A stretch of 64,000 nt of DNA from Sphingomonadaceae bacterium. Lineage in GTDB: Bacteria; Pseudomonadota; Alphaproteobacteria; Sphingomonadales; Sphingomonadaceae. The position numbers and the translations under genes are program-made. Positions 46,728-56,954 of the stretch are shown one piece after another (positions within the stretch are counted from its first letter, which is position 1; every line of letters starts with the position of its first letter). Below the pieces are notes generated by a model. It was given only the letters and a program-made list of their open reading frames with translations, was not told the DNA's origin and did not search any database. Where the stretch lies: assembly GCA_025056155.1 (NCBI GenBank), contig JANWWL010000007.1, forward strand, positions 124,001 through 188,000. Reading direction: 5' to 3'.

Positions 46728-47363
46728 TCAGCCGGTCGACATCTCCGCCGCTTGTTCGAGGGCTCGGGCTCGGGCGAAGCCGTCGCGGGTCTTGAGCCCC
46801 TCGAACCAGCGGTGGATGACGGGGGCCACCTCGCCCATCAGTTCCAGGGTCTCGGCCAAGAGGAAGGCGTAGCCCACGGCGATGTCGGCGGCCGTGAAGC
46901 GGCCCGCCACCAGGAACGGCCGGCCGTCGGCCAACTGTCGCTCGATCCATTTCGTGCGCCCCAGGAACCAGCGGGCGTAGTCGGCGGCGACCTTGGGTTG
47001 GCGGCGCTCCTCGGGCTCGAGGCGCGTGTAGCGCAGCACCAGCGTCTGCGGGAAGGTGAGCGTAGCATCGGCCTGGTACATGAGGTTGAGGAAATCCCCG
47101 AAGTCGGGCTCGTCGGGGCCCACCATCAGCGGCGTGGGGCCGTAGCGCACGCCGAGCCAGTGGCAGATGGCCACGGATTCGGTGAGCGCCACCGGTCCGT
47201 CGGTGAAGAAGGGCACGGTGCCCAGCGGATTGACCTCGAGATATCGCGGCTGGCGCCAACGCGGCGGAAAGGGGAGGACTTCAAGGTCGAGCTTGAGCCC
47301 CATTTCGGCGGCCATCCACAGCGGGCGAAAGCTTCGCGCGCCGATGCAGTGCCACAGTTTCAT
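46728..47363 (-). CDS. Glutathione S-transferase family protein
   Basis: 211 aa from an ATG preceded by AGGAGTG. The N-terminal thioredoxin fold (KLWHCIGARSFRPLWMAAEM; NPLGTVPFFTDGPVALTESV) has the glutathione-binding cis-Pro and Glu-Ser, and the all-helical C-domain has GRFTAADIAVGYAFLLAE with the conserved Asp. Substrate unknown. It is a single gene ending 72 nt before the glycine-zipper gene start. Confidence 0.9.
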   Translation of the reverse strand: MKLWHCIGARSFRPLWMAAEMGLKLDLEVLPFPPRWRQPRYLEVNPLGTVPFFTDGPVALTESVAICHWLGVRYGPTPLMVGPDEPDFGDFLNLMYQADATLTFPQTLVLRYTRLEPEERRQPKVAADYARWFLGRTKWIERQLADGRPFLVAGRFTAADIAVGYAFLLAETLELMGEVAPVIHRWFEGLKTRDGFARARALEQAAEMSTG

Positions 47364-47430
47364 GGGCCCACTCCTGATCTCTCGCGCAGCGCTGGCCTAG
47401 CGTGATGGCTAGGGCTATGCACCCTGGCCC

Positions 47431-48714
<1,284 letters not shown>

Positions 48715-48725
48715 CGGAGGGGAGG

Positions 48726-49148
48726 ATGCAGCGCCGGGAAGCGAGGCTGCACCTGCGGGCCGAGGACCTGGGCGACCTTCCCCCTTTCTCCGCCCTCGTT
48801 CAGGACTTCGTGGTGCGGGTGGCCGACATCGCCTTCGACCCGCGCGGACGGCGGCTCGTGTTTCTGGGGAATCGCTTCTGCTGGGAGACGGGCCGGCCGC
48901 GGCGGGCCCGCACCGCCATCGTGGCCTCGAGCCTCCTGCTGCTGCAGCGGCGCGCCTGGCCGCAAGACCCGCAGGCGGTGCTCGAGCTGCTGGCGATCGA
49001 CGGCCAGGTGAACGAAGCGGGAGCCACGCTGTTCTTCCACTTCGCCGGCGGCCCGGCGCTCAAGGCCACGGCCGAGTGCATCGACCTCCTCCTCGACGAC
49101 CTCTCCCCGCCCTGGCCCACCCCCCGGGTGCCCGGCCACGAGCCTTGA
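48726..49148 (+). CDS. DUF2948 family protein
   Basis: 140 aa with a strong ribosome binding site (GGAGGGGAGG). The family pattern is clear: LHLRAEDLGDLPPFSALVQD, VRVADIAFDPRGRRLVFLGN RF-type strand, and LELLAIDGQVNEAGATLFFH with AECIDLLLDDL at the end. DUF2948 proteins are alphaproteobacterial and encoded after murA; no activity is known. Soluble, no signal peptide. Confidence 0.88.
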   Translation: MQRREARLHLRAEDLGDLPPFSALVQDFVVRVADIAFDPRGRRLVFLGNRFCWETGRPRRARTAIVASSLLLLQRRAWPQDPQAVLELLAIDGQVNEAGATLFFHFAGGPALKATAECIDLLLDDLSPPWPTPRVPGHEP

Positions 49149-49203
49149 GCGCCGCCGGCTTCACCCCGGCCGACCCTGGCCGTAGTGGGAGAAGACGGCC
49201 CCC

Positions 49204-50394
49204 ATGACGAACGCGGCGGCGATGGCGGCGAGTGCGGATCCCGCGGCCGGCGGCGCGCGGATCCTCTACCTCGATTCGGTGCGTGCTTTCGCGATGTTCT
49301 ATGGCATCTTCAGCCACGGGGCCACGATCGCCAATCCGGTCATCCACCGCTATCCGGGCCTCGCGTTCATCCAGGACTTCAGCGACCTCTTCCGGAACGC
49401 GGCCTTCTTCCTGGTTTCGGGGTTCTTCACGGCACTCGTCTGGTCGCGCAGCGACTGGCGCCGTTACCTGCGCAACCGGGTGGAGGTGCTGGCCATCCCC
49501 CTGGTCGCAAGCCTGCTCACCATCGCGCCCATCACCAACTGGCTCATCCACAGCTGGCACAACGGCTGGATGAGCCTGCCCGCCTATCTGGGCGGGGGGT
49601 GGCGCAACCCCACCGTGGGCAACGACACCTGGGCGCTTCACCTGTGGTTCCTGATGGCGCTCCTGTGCTACGCCGCCTTGACCCCGGCCCTCGTCGCGGG
49701 TGCCCGCTCGCGTCCGTTCACGCGCCTCGTCGAGGCCTATCTCGCCTGCACCGGTCGCTGGGCCCCGTACGCGAACGTCGGCCTCTACGCCCTGCTCGTC
49801 GTGGCGTCGCTCGCTGTCCACGACCAGCTTGTCCGGCCGCTCGTGGCCGGCACGCGCCTCGCCTGGGTCGCCCGTGCCTGCTTCACCTTCCTGCCCGTCT
49901 TCGCGCTTGGCGTGGTCGCCTTCATCCATCGCCGCTTTCTCGACACGCTGGCCGTCGTGAGCCCGACCGGGCTGCTCTTGTTCCTGGCGGCCTATCTGCT
50001 GCATCCCGTGATCGCTGCGGATCTGCCGCGCCCTGTCGAGCGGAGCTTTTACTGGCTCGCTCGCGCTGGATTATCGCTGTTCATCATCTCAGCTCTCATC
50101 GGACTTGCCCGGCGATACTTCGACCGCCCGTCCCCCCGTCTCACGCTCGCGGTCGAGAGCGCCTATAGTTTTTATCTGTTCCACTTCACCTGGATCTACG
50201 TGCTGGCCTTCCTGCTTCGGCCGCTCCTTCACGACCTGCGGCTGATCTACGTGGGCGTCGTCGCACTGGGCCTGCCGCTCACCCTGCTCTGGCACGTCCT
50301 GGTGATCGACCGCTTCGACCTGTTGCGCCGGCTCTACACCGGGCGGCGCCGCCGGCGCGGGGTGCCGGGAGTCGCGCCGGCCCGCGGCTCCTGA
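49204..50394 (+). CDS. Acyltransferase family 3 membrane protein (OpgC-like)
   Basis: 396 aa with about ten hydrophobic helices. The start resembles Acyl_transf_3 proteins: ILYLDSVRAFAMFYGIFSHG, with a conserved His, then FFLVSGFFTALVWSR and later LAVESAYSFYLFHFTWIYVL. Family members O-acetylate or O-succinylate polysaccharides and glucans at the inner membrane; OpgC is a relative. With the next gene it suggests a surface polysaccharide function, which is inferred. Confidence 0.85.
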   Translation: MTNAAAMAASADPAAGGARILYLDSVRAFAMFYGIFSHGATIANPVIHRYPGLAFIQDFSDLFRNAAFFLVSGFFTALVWSRSDWRRYLRNRVEVLAIPLVASLLTIAPITNWLIHSWHNGWMSLPAYLGGGWRNPTVGNDTWALHLWFLMALLCYAALTPALVAGARSRPFTRLVEAYLACTGRWAPYANVGLYALLVVASLAVHDQLVRPLVAGTRLAWVARACFTFLPVFALGVVAFIHRRFLDTLAVVSPTGLLLFLAAYLLHPVIAADLPRPVERSFYWLARAGLSLFIISALIGLARRYFDRPSPRLTLAVESAYSFYLFHFTWIYVLAFLLRPLLHDLRLIYVGVVALGLPLTLLWHVLVIDRFDLLRRLYTGRRRRRGVPGVAPARGS

Positions 50395-50477
50395 AGCCGG
50401 GCGGCACGTGAAGGATCGTGGTGTTCGGCCCTGCGAAGCTTTCGGCTGAGCGGCCGTTGTGATAGCCGGACCGGCCC

Positions 50478-52118
50478 ATGAGCCCGCGCGAGCGCATCCT
50501 CTACCCTTACGTCCGGCGCGTGGAGAACCTCGACCACAAGCTTCTTCGGCTCTCGGGCTTCGCCGCCCTGATCGTGGTGGCCATGCTGATGGGGTTCCTG
50601 ATCGCCATCTTCCCTCTGGAGCTGGTGATCGTCCCCTTCCTCCCCGTCCTGGTGCTGCTGGGGTTGGTCGCCTGGATGGCCCCCGACATCGATCCGCCGC
50701 TCGACCGGCCCATCGCCAAGTTGCTGCTGTTCACGCTGGGGGCCAGCCTGTTCTGGCCGCACTACGTGGCCTTCGTGCTCCCCGGCGTGGGCTTCATCAC
50801 GCCCACGCGCCTGGGCCTGCTCCTGGTCACGGTGCTGTTCCTCTTTGCGGTCGCCACTTCGGCCCGCGTGCGGGGCACGATTGGTGCGGCCCTGGGGGCG
50901 GCACCTGTGACCAAGTGGGCCTTCATCCTGTTCATGGTCATCCAGGCGCTCTTGGCGGTCGTGTGGTTCAAGTTCAGCTCGCGGTGGGTTATCGCGCAGT
51001 TCTTCTGGTACAACCTGTTCCTGATCTCGGTATTCGTGTTTTCCTTTCCCCACATGGCGCGTACCTTCGGCATCGTCGTCCTCTGCTCGATCCCGTGGTG
51101 GTGCGGGCTCGCCTATTGGGAGTACATTCACAACTACAAGCCCTGGATGCCCCACATTCCGGACTTTCTGCGCGGCGATCCTGAAATCTGGGCCAAGATC
51201 ATCGAAGGCCAGCGGCGCCTGGGGTCCGACCGCTACCGGGCCTCGGGCATGCTGCTCACCTCGGTCACGGTGGGCGAGCTCATCGGCTACGCCTATCCCT
51301 TCGTGCTGTGGGCCAACGTCCATCTGCTCAAGGGTTGGCAGCGGGTGGTGGGGTTCCTCCTCCTGGGCTGCCTGGTTCTGGGGCTGCTGGCGGCGGGCTC
51401 CCGCACGGGCTGGGGCGGCATCGTCGTGGGTTCGGCCGTGTTCCTGTCGCTCTGGGCCTACCGGCGCTGGCTGCGCTCCGGGCGGAAGCGCGACATCATC
51501 GGGCCGGCCGCCATCTGGGCTTATCCCGCCCTGTTCATCGCGACGGTCGTCATGGTCCTCACGTGGCCCCGGGCCCGTAGCCACATCATTGGTGGCGCAG
51601 TTCACAAGGCTAGCGATAACGCCCGTGCCGAACAATGGCGCCGAACGTGGAAGGCGCTCAAAGAGAACCCCTTCGGCTACGGTCCGTTCGACACCAACAG
51701 TACGGTGCAATATTACAACAAGGCCGGGCGGGGAACCATCGATGGTTACTACATCAACCTGTTGGTCGACTACGGCGTTGTAGGGTTCCTCTTGTGGTGG
51801 CTGTTCTTCTTCTCGGCCATCTATCTGGCAGCCCGCACCTACCTCATGGCCAGCAACCGCGACGAAGAAGTGGCCGGTGCGGTGGCCGCCAGCCTGGTGG
51901 CCTATTTCGTCGCGAAATACGGCCTGTCGCAGACCGAGCTTCAGCATCTCGACTTCGCCGCAGCCGGCCTGGCCGTGGGCCTCGCCTGGCGCCAGAAGCA
52001 ACGGCTGCGGACGCTGGGCCAGAAGATCGACATCGCCCCGCCGCGGCGGGCCTCGCCGGCACCCGCCCGCCCGATCCTGGCGCGGCAGGGAGCCGGGCGG
52101 GCGGCACCCTTGCCCTGA
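50478..52118 (+). CDS. O-antigen ligase/polymerase-like polytopic membrane protein
   Basis: 546 aa with about twelve hydrophobic helices and a large loop after the helix with CLVLGLLAAGSRTGWGGIVV. The GSRTGW motif and the loop ending GYGPFDTNSTVQYYNK recall the WaaL/Wzy O-antigen ligase fold. The C-terminal 30 residues are a Pro/Arg tail. Local composition around 51.5-51.8 kb is a little less GC-rich than the neighbours. Polymerase or ligase role and the glycan are unknown. Confidence 0.75.
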   Translation: MSPRERILYPYVRRVENLDHKLLRLSGFAALIVVAMLMGFLIAIFPLELVIVPFLPVLVLLGLVAWMAPDIDPPLDRPIAKLLLFTLGASLFWPHYVAFVLPGVGFITPTRLGLLLVTVLFLFAVATSARVRGTIGAALGAAPVTKWAFILFMVIQALLAVVWFKFSSRWVIAQFFWYNLFLISVFVFSFPHMARTFGIVVLCSIPWWCGLAYWEYIHNYKPWMPHIPDFLRGDPEIWAKIIEGQRRLGSDRYRASGMLLTSVTVGELIGYAYPFVLWANVHLLKGWQRVVGFLLLGCLVLGLLAAGSRTGWGGIVVGSAVFLSLWAYRRWLRSGRKRDIIGPAAIWAYPALFIATVVMVLTWPRARSHIIGGAVHKASDNARAEQWRRTWKALKENPFGYGPFDTNSTVQYYNKAGRGTIDGYYINLLVDYGVVGFLLWWLFFFSAIYLAARTYLMASNRDEEVAGAVAASLVAYFVAKYGLSQTELQHLDFAAAGLAVGLAWRQKQRLRTLGQKIDIAPPRRASPAPARPILARQGAGRAAPLP

Positions 52119-52140
52119 CGCGGCGGAGCCGGCCGACCGG

Positions 52141-52862
52141 TCAGAAGGCCAAGGTGACGGCGGCGAATGGGCCGCTCATCGTCTGCTCCAGCCGGTCGGT
52201 GCCACCCTTCCAATCGTAGGCGAGATGCCGGTAGCCCAGGTCGGCTGACCAGCGGGACCCGAGCGCCCACACAAGGCGCGCTTCGCCCTGCCAGCTGAGC
52301 TCTGAGCCCAGGCCGAAACCGCCGAAATCGAGAAGGCCCATCGCCCGCAGCCGACCCGCGATCGGCACCGAAACCCGGATGCCGAAGACGGGATCCGCCC
52401 ATGCGCGATCGAGGGCGAAGCGCTCCTGCGGGCCGACCCCGCTCTCCAGCTGCACCTCGGCGTCGACCGCGAAGGCCCTGAGACCAGCCAGCAGGTCGAC
52501 CGCCAGGCCTCTCGTCTGCCCGGCCCGCCACAGGAGGTAGCCTGAGAACGCGAACTGCTCGACCTGGCCCGCCGCCGGGAAGCCCCTGGGGGCAGGTCGC
52601 GCTCGGTGGACGCGCGGGTGTAGACGACGTCGGCCGGCAGGCCGAGGGAGCCGGGCCGCCACTCCACGGTGCCCATGGCGGCAAGATCCAGGTTGCGCCA
52701 GATGTCCGCAAAGCTCGCCTCGGTCTCGACCGAGCCGCGGGGTGTGCCAATCCGGCTGTCGACCGACGCGAACCAGAGCCGCGGCGACACGCGGAACGCC
52801 GGTTCGCCGGCGGCCGCGGGGCTGGCATCCGCCAGCAACAGCGTGACCAGCCATCGGTCCAT
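52141..52862 (-). pseudogene. Frameshifted outer membrane beta-barrel protein
   Basis: The N-terminal half (signal peptide MDRWLVTLLLADASPAAAG, then FRVSPRLWFASVDSRIGTP and SFADIWRNLDLAAMGTVEWR) and the C-terminal half (VEQFAFSGYLLWRAGQTRGL ... SWQGEARLVWALGSRWSADL, GYRHLAYDW, ending MSGPFAAVTLAF) lie in different frames. One extra base in the C-run at 52583-52586 (G-run of the coding strand) rejoins them into 240 aa ending in the Phe typical of porin-like barrels. As given, translation would continue to 52176 with a foreign, Arg/Ser-rich tail. Recent mutation, phase variation or sequencing error are all possible. The family is an uncharacterised OmpA/OmpW-like barrel. Confidence 0.8.
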
Positions 52863-52935
52863 ACGGTCGTCTCCCCCCAGTATCGCGACGAGCGGCATCG
52901 GCTGGCCACGCCCTTCCGGCCCGGCAAGGGCCCGA

Positions 52936-53388
52936 TCAGAATGGCTTCAGCACGGCCAGGAGCACGATGCCGATCACGAACGGGGCCGGCACCTCGTTCA
53001 GCAGGCGGAGCGAGCGGTCCGACACGACCCTGTCGCCAGCGCCCATGCGGCGGGCCCGGGCCACCATCCAACCATGGTAGGCCGACAGCAGCAGCACGAG
53101 GGTGATCTTGGCGTGCAGCCAGCCCGCAGAGGCCAGGCCGTAGGACGTGGCCGTCATGAGACCCAGCACCCACACGAGCACCAGGCTGGGCGTGAGGATG
53201 ATGCGGCGCAGCCGGGCGGTCCGCTCGGTCCAGCGGCGATCCTCGGGCGACCCTGGCGCCTCGGCCTGCTGGTACACGAGATAGCGCGGCAGCATGAACA
53301 GGCCCGCGATCCAGAAGAACGTCACGACGACGTGCAGCGCCTTGACGAGCACGTAGGCGCCGCCCAGCCAGCCGACGAGCCCGTTCAT
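52936..53388 (-). CDS. hemJ: Protoporphyrinogen IX oxidase HemJ
   Basis: 150 aa, four hydrophobic helices, starting inside the hemE stop (ATGA). The HemJ features are VKALHVVVTFFWIAGLFMLP with the conserved His and the following Arg (PRYLVYQ), LTPSLVLVWVLGLMTATSYG, and the Lys in LHAKITLVLLLSAYHGWM. HemJ oxidises protoporphyrinogen in the membrane, late in haem synthesis. Coupling to hemE supports this over a general CopD-like protein. Confidence 0.92.
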   Translation of the reverse strand: MNGLVGWLGGAYVLVKALHVVVTFFWIAGLFMLPRYLVYQQAEAPGSPEDRRWTERTARLRRIILTPSLVLVWVLGLMTATSYGLASAGWLHAKITLVLLLSAYHGWMVARARRMGAGDRVVSDRSLRLLNEVPAPFVIGIVLLAVLKPF

Positions 53389-54386
53389 CCCCTCAGCCGC
53401 TGCACGAGGCGCTCGACGTGGGCGATCGGCGTGGCCTTGTCGATGCCATGGCCCAGGTTGAGGATATGGGGCCGGTCGCGGAACCGGGCGAGAACGGCGT
53501 CCACCTCGCGGTCGAGCGCCTCGCCACCGGCCAGCAGCGCCAAGGGATCGACGTTGCCCTGAACGGGAAGGTCGTCCGGCAAGCCGTCTGGCACGGCCCC
53601 TTCGTCCAGGGCCACGGCATGCACCCCCGTTTCCCGAGCGTAGGCCGCCAGCCGGCTGCCCGCGCCGCGCGGAAAACCGATCACCGGGGCCAGATGGCCG
53701 ATGGTCTCGACAATCTGCCGGGTGGGGCGGATCACCCAGCGTTCGAACTCCGCCACCGACAGCTGGCCGGCCCAGCTGTCGAAGATCTGCACGGCCTGGG
53801 CGCCATGGACGATCTGGGCCGCCAGGAACCCCGCCGTCACGTTGGTGATCCGTTCGATCAGCATGCGAAAGCCGAAGGGATCCTTCAGCGCGGCGAGCCG
53901 GGCCTCCTCCACCCGGCCCCCCTCCCCGGCCAGCATGTAGGTGGCGACCGTCCAGGGCCCGCCGGCGAAACCTAGGAGCACCTTGTCCTCCGGCAGGGCC
54001 GCGCGCACCTGCCGCACGGTCTCGACGATGGGCTTCAGCCGCTCGGGCCGGTTGGCCATCGCGAACAGCGCAAGCGGCAGCGACTGGCCGGCCAGCGGAG
54101 GCGAGAGCCGAGGTCCCTCCTCGGACCCGAAGGCGAGCTCCTGGCCCAGGGCCCAAGGCACCACGAGGATATCCGAGAACAGGATCGCAGCATCGAAACC
54201 GAAGCGGCGCACGGGCTGCAGCGTGGCCTCGGCGGCAAGGTCGGGCGTGCACACCAGGTCGAGGAATCCGCCCGCTCGCTCGCGCAGCTCACGATATTCG
54301 GGCAGGTACCGACCGGCTTGCCGCATGAGCCAGACGGGGGGAGGATCGACACGCCGGCGGGCGAGCACCTCAAGGATGGGAGGCAT
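53385..54386 (-). CDS. hemE: Uroporphyrinogen decarboxylase
   Basis: 333 aa from ATG 54386 (AGGGAAG upstream). The signature MRQAGRYLPEYRELR (Arg22, Arg26) and FSDILVVPWALGQELAF, GGPWTVATYML, FDSWAGQLS and LNLGHGIDKATP are present. It decarboxylates uroporphyrinogen III to coproporphyrinogen III. It runs leftward, away from the gap that separates it from ppsR, the same divergence seen at the Caulobacter and Rickettsia origins. Confidence 0.97.
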   Translation of the reverse strand: MPPILEVLARRRVDPPPVWLMRQAGRYLPEYRELRERAGGFLDLVCTPDLAAEATLQPVRRFGFDAAILFSDILVVPWALGQELAFGSEEGPRLSPPLAGQSLPLALFAMANRPERLKPIVETVRQVRAALPEDKVLLGFAGGPWTVATYMLAGEGGRVEEARLAALKDPFGFRMLIERITNVTAGFLAAQIVHGAQAVQIFDSWAGQLSVAEFERWVIRPTRQIVETIGHLAPVIGFPRGAGSRLAAYARETGVHAVALDEGAVPDGLPDDLPVQGNVDPLALLAGGEALDREVDAVLARFRDRPHILNLGHGIDKATPIAHVERLVQRLRG

Positions 54387-54730
54387 CGGTCTTCCCTGGG
54401 CGGTCGGTGCGGGCGCCGTCAACACGGCCCGCCCCAGCACGGGCCGCTTCCTCTCGGAAGGAAGAGTCTGAAGGTGGTCATGGCAGCAGGCCCCGTGGAA
54501 GTTGGGGATCCTTGGCAGTCCCCAGAGTTGCCCACTGCGGGGGCCCCGGCCAACGCACGGTTGAACCAGGCGGTTTTCGCGTGTTCCCGGCTTGGCCGCC
54601 CACCCCTTCAGGGGTTGTCCCCATGGGGATCGGGCGGGGTCGACGCCGGTGGAGGGAGCCCGCCGGACGAGGGCCCCCCGTTCTCCACCCCTCCTTGCCC
54701 CTCTTGTCCACCGCCCTATCCTCAGGCGGC
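54387..54730. other. Candidate chromosomal replication origin between hemE and ppsR
   Basis: 344 bp without a supported gene. In Caulobacter and Rickettsia the origin lies between hemE and the RP001 homologue, which is this ppsR family. Four degenerate DnaA-box-like 9-mers in one direction, each two mismatches from TTATCCACA, were found: TTGTCCCCA (54615), TTCTCCACC (54681), TTGTCCACC (54704) and CTATCCTCA (54716). Against the call: no perfect DnaA box, no A/T-rich unwinding block and no TTAA-N7-TTAA CtrA site. The region may also simply be the divergent promoter. Confidence 0.45.
54695..54722 (+). promoter_or_regulatory. Possible promoter of ppsR-maf-aroE
   Basis: TTGCCC (54695-54700) and TATCCT (54717-54722) with a 16-nt spacer; transcription would start almost at the ppsR GTG, giving a leaderless message. 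It overlaps two of the DnaA-box-like sites. Confidence 0.35.
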
Positions 54731-55534
54731 GTGCGGCCGTTTCACTTGCACCTCGTCTCGGACTCGACCGGCGAGACGCTCGACGTCATCGCCAAGGCCG
54801 CCCTCGCCCAGTTCGAGCAGCTCGAGACGCAACGCCATTTCTGGCCGCTCGTTCGCTCTGAAGGCCATCTCGAACGCGTGATGCGCGAGGTGGAGGCCCA
54901 TCCGGGCCTCGTGCTGCACACGCTGGTGGCGCGCCGCCTGCGCGACCGGCTCGAGGAGTCCTGCCAGCGGATCGGCGTGCCGGCCCTGGCCGTGCTGGAT
55001 CCGATCGTGTTCGCCGTCGCGCGGCTCGTGGGTCAGGCCGCCCGGCCGCGGCCCGGCGGCCGCCACGTGATGGACGCGGCCTATTTTCAACGGATCGACG
55101 CCATCAACTACACTCTGGCGCACGACGACGGGCAGGGACCGGAGGGCTGGGACGAGGCCGACTTCGTGCTCGTAGGGGTGTCGCGCAGCTCGAAGACTCC
55201 CACGTCCATCTATCTTGCGAACCGCGGCTACAAGGTGGCCAACACGCCGTTGGTGCCCGGCCGCCCGCCCGATCCGCGGCTCGACGAGCTTCGGCGGCCG
55301 CGCATCGTCGGGCTCACCATGGCGCCTGAGCGACTGGTCCAGATCCGCCGCGCGCGCCTGGCCAGCACCGGCGCGCCCGTCCGGCACGACTATGTCGATC
55401 CCGAGTGCGTGGCCCGCGAGGTCGCCGAAGCGCGCCGCCACTTCCTGGAACGGGGCTGGCCCGTCATCGACGTCTCGCGTCGGTCGATCGAGGAGACCGC
55501 GGCCGCCATCCTGACCCTGGCCGAGCGGCCTTGA
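54731..55534 (+). CDS. ppsR: Pyruvate, phosphate dikinase/PEP synthase regulatory kinase-pyrophosphorylase (DUF299)
   Basis: 267 aa from GTG 54731. The family opening FHLHLVSDSTGETLDVIAKA, the nucleotide-binding loop VGVSRSSKTPTSIYLANRGY and the end INDVSRRSIEE-like segment DVSRRSIEETAAAIL are present. DUF299 proteins switch PPDK or PEP synthase on and off by ADP-dependent phosphorylation and Pi-dependent dephosphorylation. No ppdK or ppsA lies in the window. It overlaps maf by one base (TGATG). Confidence 0.92.
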   Translation: MRPFHLHLVSDSTGETLDVIAKAALAQFEQLETQRHFWPLVRSEGHLERVMREVEAHPGLVLHTLVARRLRDRLEESCQRIGVPALAVLDPIVFAVARLVGQAARPRPGGRHVMDAAYFQRIDAINYTLAHDDGQGPEGWDEADFVLVGVSRSSKTPTSIYLANRGYKVANTPLVPGRPPDPRLDELRRPRIVGLTMAPERLVQIRRARLASTGAPVRHDYVDPECVAREVAEARRHFLERGWPVIDVSRRSIEETAAAILTLAERP

Positions 55535-56127
55535 TGCTGGTGCTGGCCTCGGCCTCGGCGGCGCGGCGCTCGATGCTGGCGGCGGCGGGCGTGCCCCATG
55601 TCGCCGATCCGGCCGGGGTGGACGAGGAGGCGGCCGCGGCGGCCCTGGGCGAAGCGGGACATGGACCCCGAGCCCTCGCCGACGCCTTGGCCGAGCTCAA
55701 GGCGGTGCGCGTGTCCTTGCGCCATCCGGGAGCGCTGGTGCTGGGCGCCGACCAGGTGCTCGCGCTTGACGACGGCACGCAACTCGGCAAGCCGCGCTCG
55801 CGCGACGGGCTTCGGCGGCAGCTTGAGGTGCTGTCCGGTCGGACGCACCGACTGTTCTCGGCAGCCGTCCTGGCGCGCGACGGTGTCGCCCTGTGGCGCC
55901 ATGTGGGGGTGGCCGTGATGCACGTGCGGGCCCTGTCGGGGGAGTTCATCGACGCCTATGCGGCCGCCGTACCCGAGGGGGTGCTCGACGCGGTGGGGGG
56001 ATACCACGTCGAGGGGCTTGGCGTGCAGCTGTTCGACGGGATTGCGGGCGATCTCTTCACCGTGCGGGGCCTGCCTCTGTTGCCGCTCTTGCGCCAGCTG
56101 CGCCTTCTGGGCGTGCTGCCCGCATGA
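55534..56127 (+). CDS. maf: Maf-type nucleoside triphosphate pyrophosphatase
   Basis: 197 aa starting one base inside the ppsR stop. The Maf opening LVLASASAARRSMLAAAG, the middle VLGADQVLALDDGTQLGKP with the catalytic Asp, and GYHVEGLGVQLFDGIAGDLF are visible. Maf proteins hydrolyse non-canonical or modified nucleotides such as dTTP/UTP or m7GTP; the subtype is not settled. Overlaps aroE by 4 nt. Confidence 0.9.
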   Translation: MLVLASASAARRSMLAAAGVPHVADPAGVDEEAAAAALGEAGHGPRALADALAELKAVRVSLRHPGALVLGADQVLALDDGTQLGKPRSRDGLRRQLEVLSGRTHRLFSAAVLARDGVALWRHVGVAVMHVRALSGEFIDAYAAAVPEGVLDAVGGYHVEGLGVQLFDGIAGDLFTVRGLPLLPLLRQLRLLGVLPA

Positions 56128-56954
56128 CGCTGGCCGGCGTGATGGGGTGGCCCGTCGGCCACTCGCTGTCGCCCCTCATCCATCGGTTCTGGCTCGAGGC
56201 GCTGGGCGTCGAGGGGGAATATGTGCGCTTGGCCGTTCGGCCTGAGCGCCTGGCCGCCGCCCTCGCCGCCCTCGCCCCCTTAGGCTTCGCCGGTGTCAAC
56301 GTGACCGTCCCGCACAAGGTGGCGGCGATGGCCTACCTCGATCGGCTGGACGCCATGGCCAAGGCGGTAGGCGCGGTGAACCTGGTCCGCGTGGCCGAGG
56401 ACGGCAGCCTCGAAGGATCCAACACCGACGTAGAGGGCGTTCGCGAGGCGCTCGCCGGCTGGACCGGAGGCCAGGTGGTGCTGGTGGGGGCGGGCGGCGC
56501 GGCGCGCGCGGCGGTGGTGGCGCTGCGCGATCTCGGAGCGTCGCGCCTCATCGTCCTCAACCGGACCCGCAGGGCAGCCGAGGAGCTCGTGGCCGCCGCG
56601 GGCCTGCCGGGCACGGTCGGGGACCTCGCCGCGCCGCTGCCACCCGGCACCTCGCTGCTCGTCAATGCCTCGAGCCTCGGCATGCGGGGACAGCCGGCCT
56701 ATACGCCCGACCTTCGGCCGCTCGGGCCGGGTGCGATGGTGTTCGACATGGTCTACGCCCCGCTTGCGACTCCACTGGTGCAGGCGGCCCGCGCGAAGGG
56801 GCTCGCCGTGCGGGATGGGCTGCTGATGCTCGTGGGTCAGGCGCGGGCGGCCTTCCGCACCCTCTTCCGAGCCGATCCCCCCCGCGACCGGGATGCGGAG
56901 CTTCGCCAGCGCCTCTTGGCCGCCTGCGAACCGGGCCCTCGTCCTCAGCGATAG
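56124..56954 (+). CDS. aroE: Shikimate dehydrogenase
   Basis: 276 aa. The catalytic pair Lys65 (VNVTVPHK) and Asp102 (GSNTDVEG) is at the family's usual numbering; the N-terminal GWPVGHSLSPLIHRFWLEAL binds shikimate and VLVGAGGAARAAVVALRDLG with NRTRRAAEE binds NADP. It makes shikimate in aromatic amino acid synthesis. Its last 10 nt overlap the convergent cell wall hydrolase gene, a junction that matches the edge of a presumed inversion. Confidence 0.95.
   Translation: MTLAGVMGWPVGHSLSPLIHRFWLEALGVEGEYVRLAVRPERLAAALAALAPLGFAGVNVTVPHKVAAMAYLDRLDAMAKAVGAVNLVRVAEDGSLEGSNTDVEGVREALAGWTGGQVVLVGAGGAARAAVVALRDLGASRLIVLNRTRRAAEELVAAAGLPGTVGDLAAPLPPGTSLLVNASSLGMRGQPAYTPDLRPLGPGAMVFDMVYAPLATPLVQAARAKGLAVRDGLLMLVGQARAAFRTLFRADPPRDRDAELRQRLLAACEPGPRPQR

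Noticed and set aside
54501-54628. GGGGATC and CCCCATGGGG repeats as perfect DnaA boxes or CtrA sites
   Set aside because: They have three or more mismatches to the DnaA consensus, and no TTAA-N7-TTAA was found.
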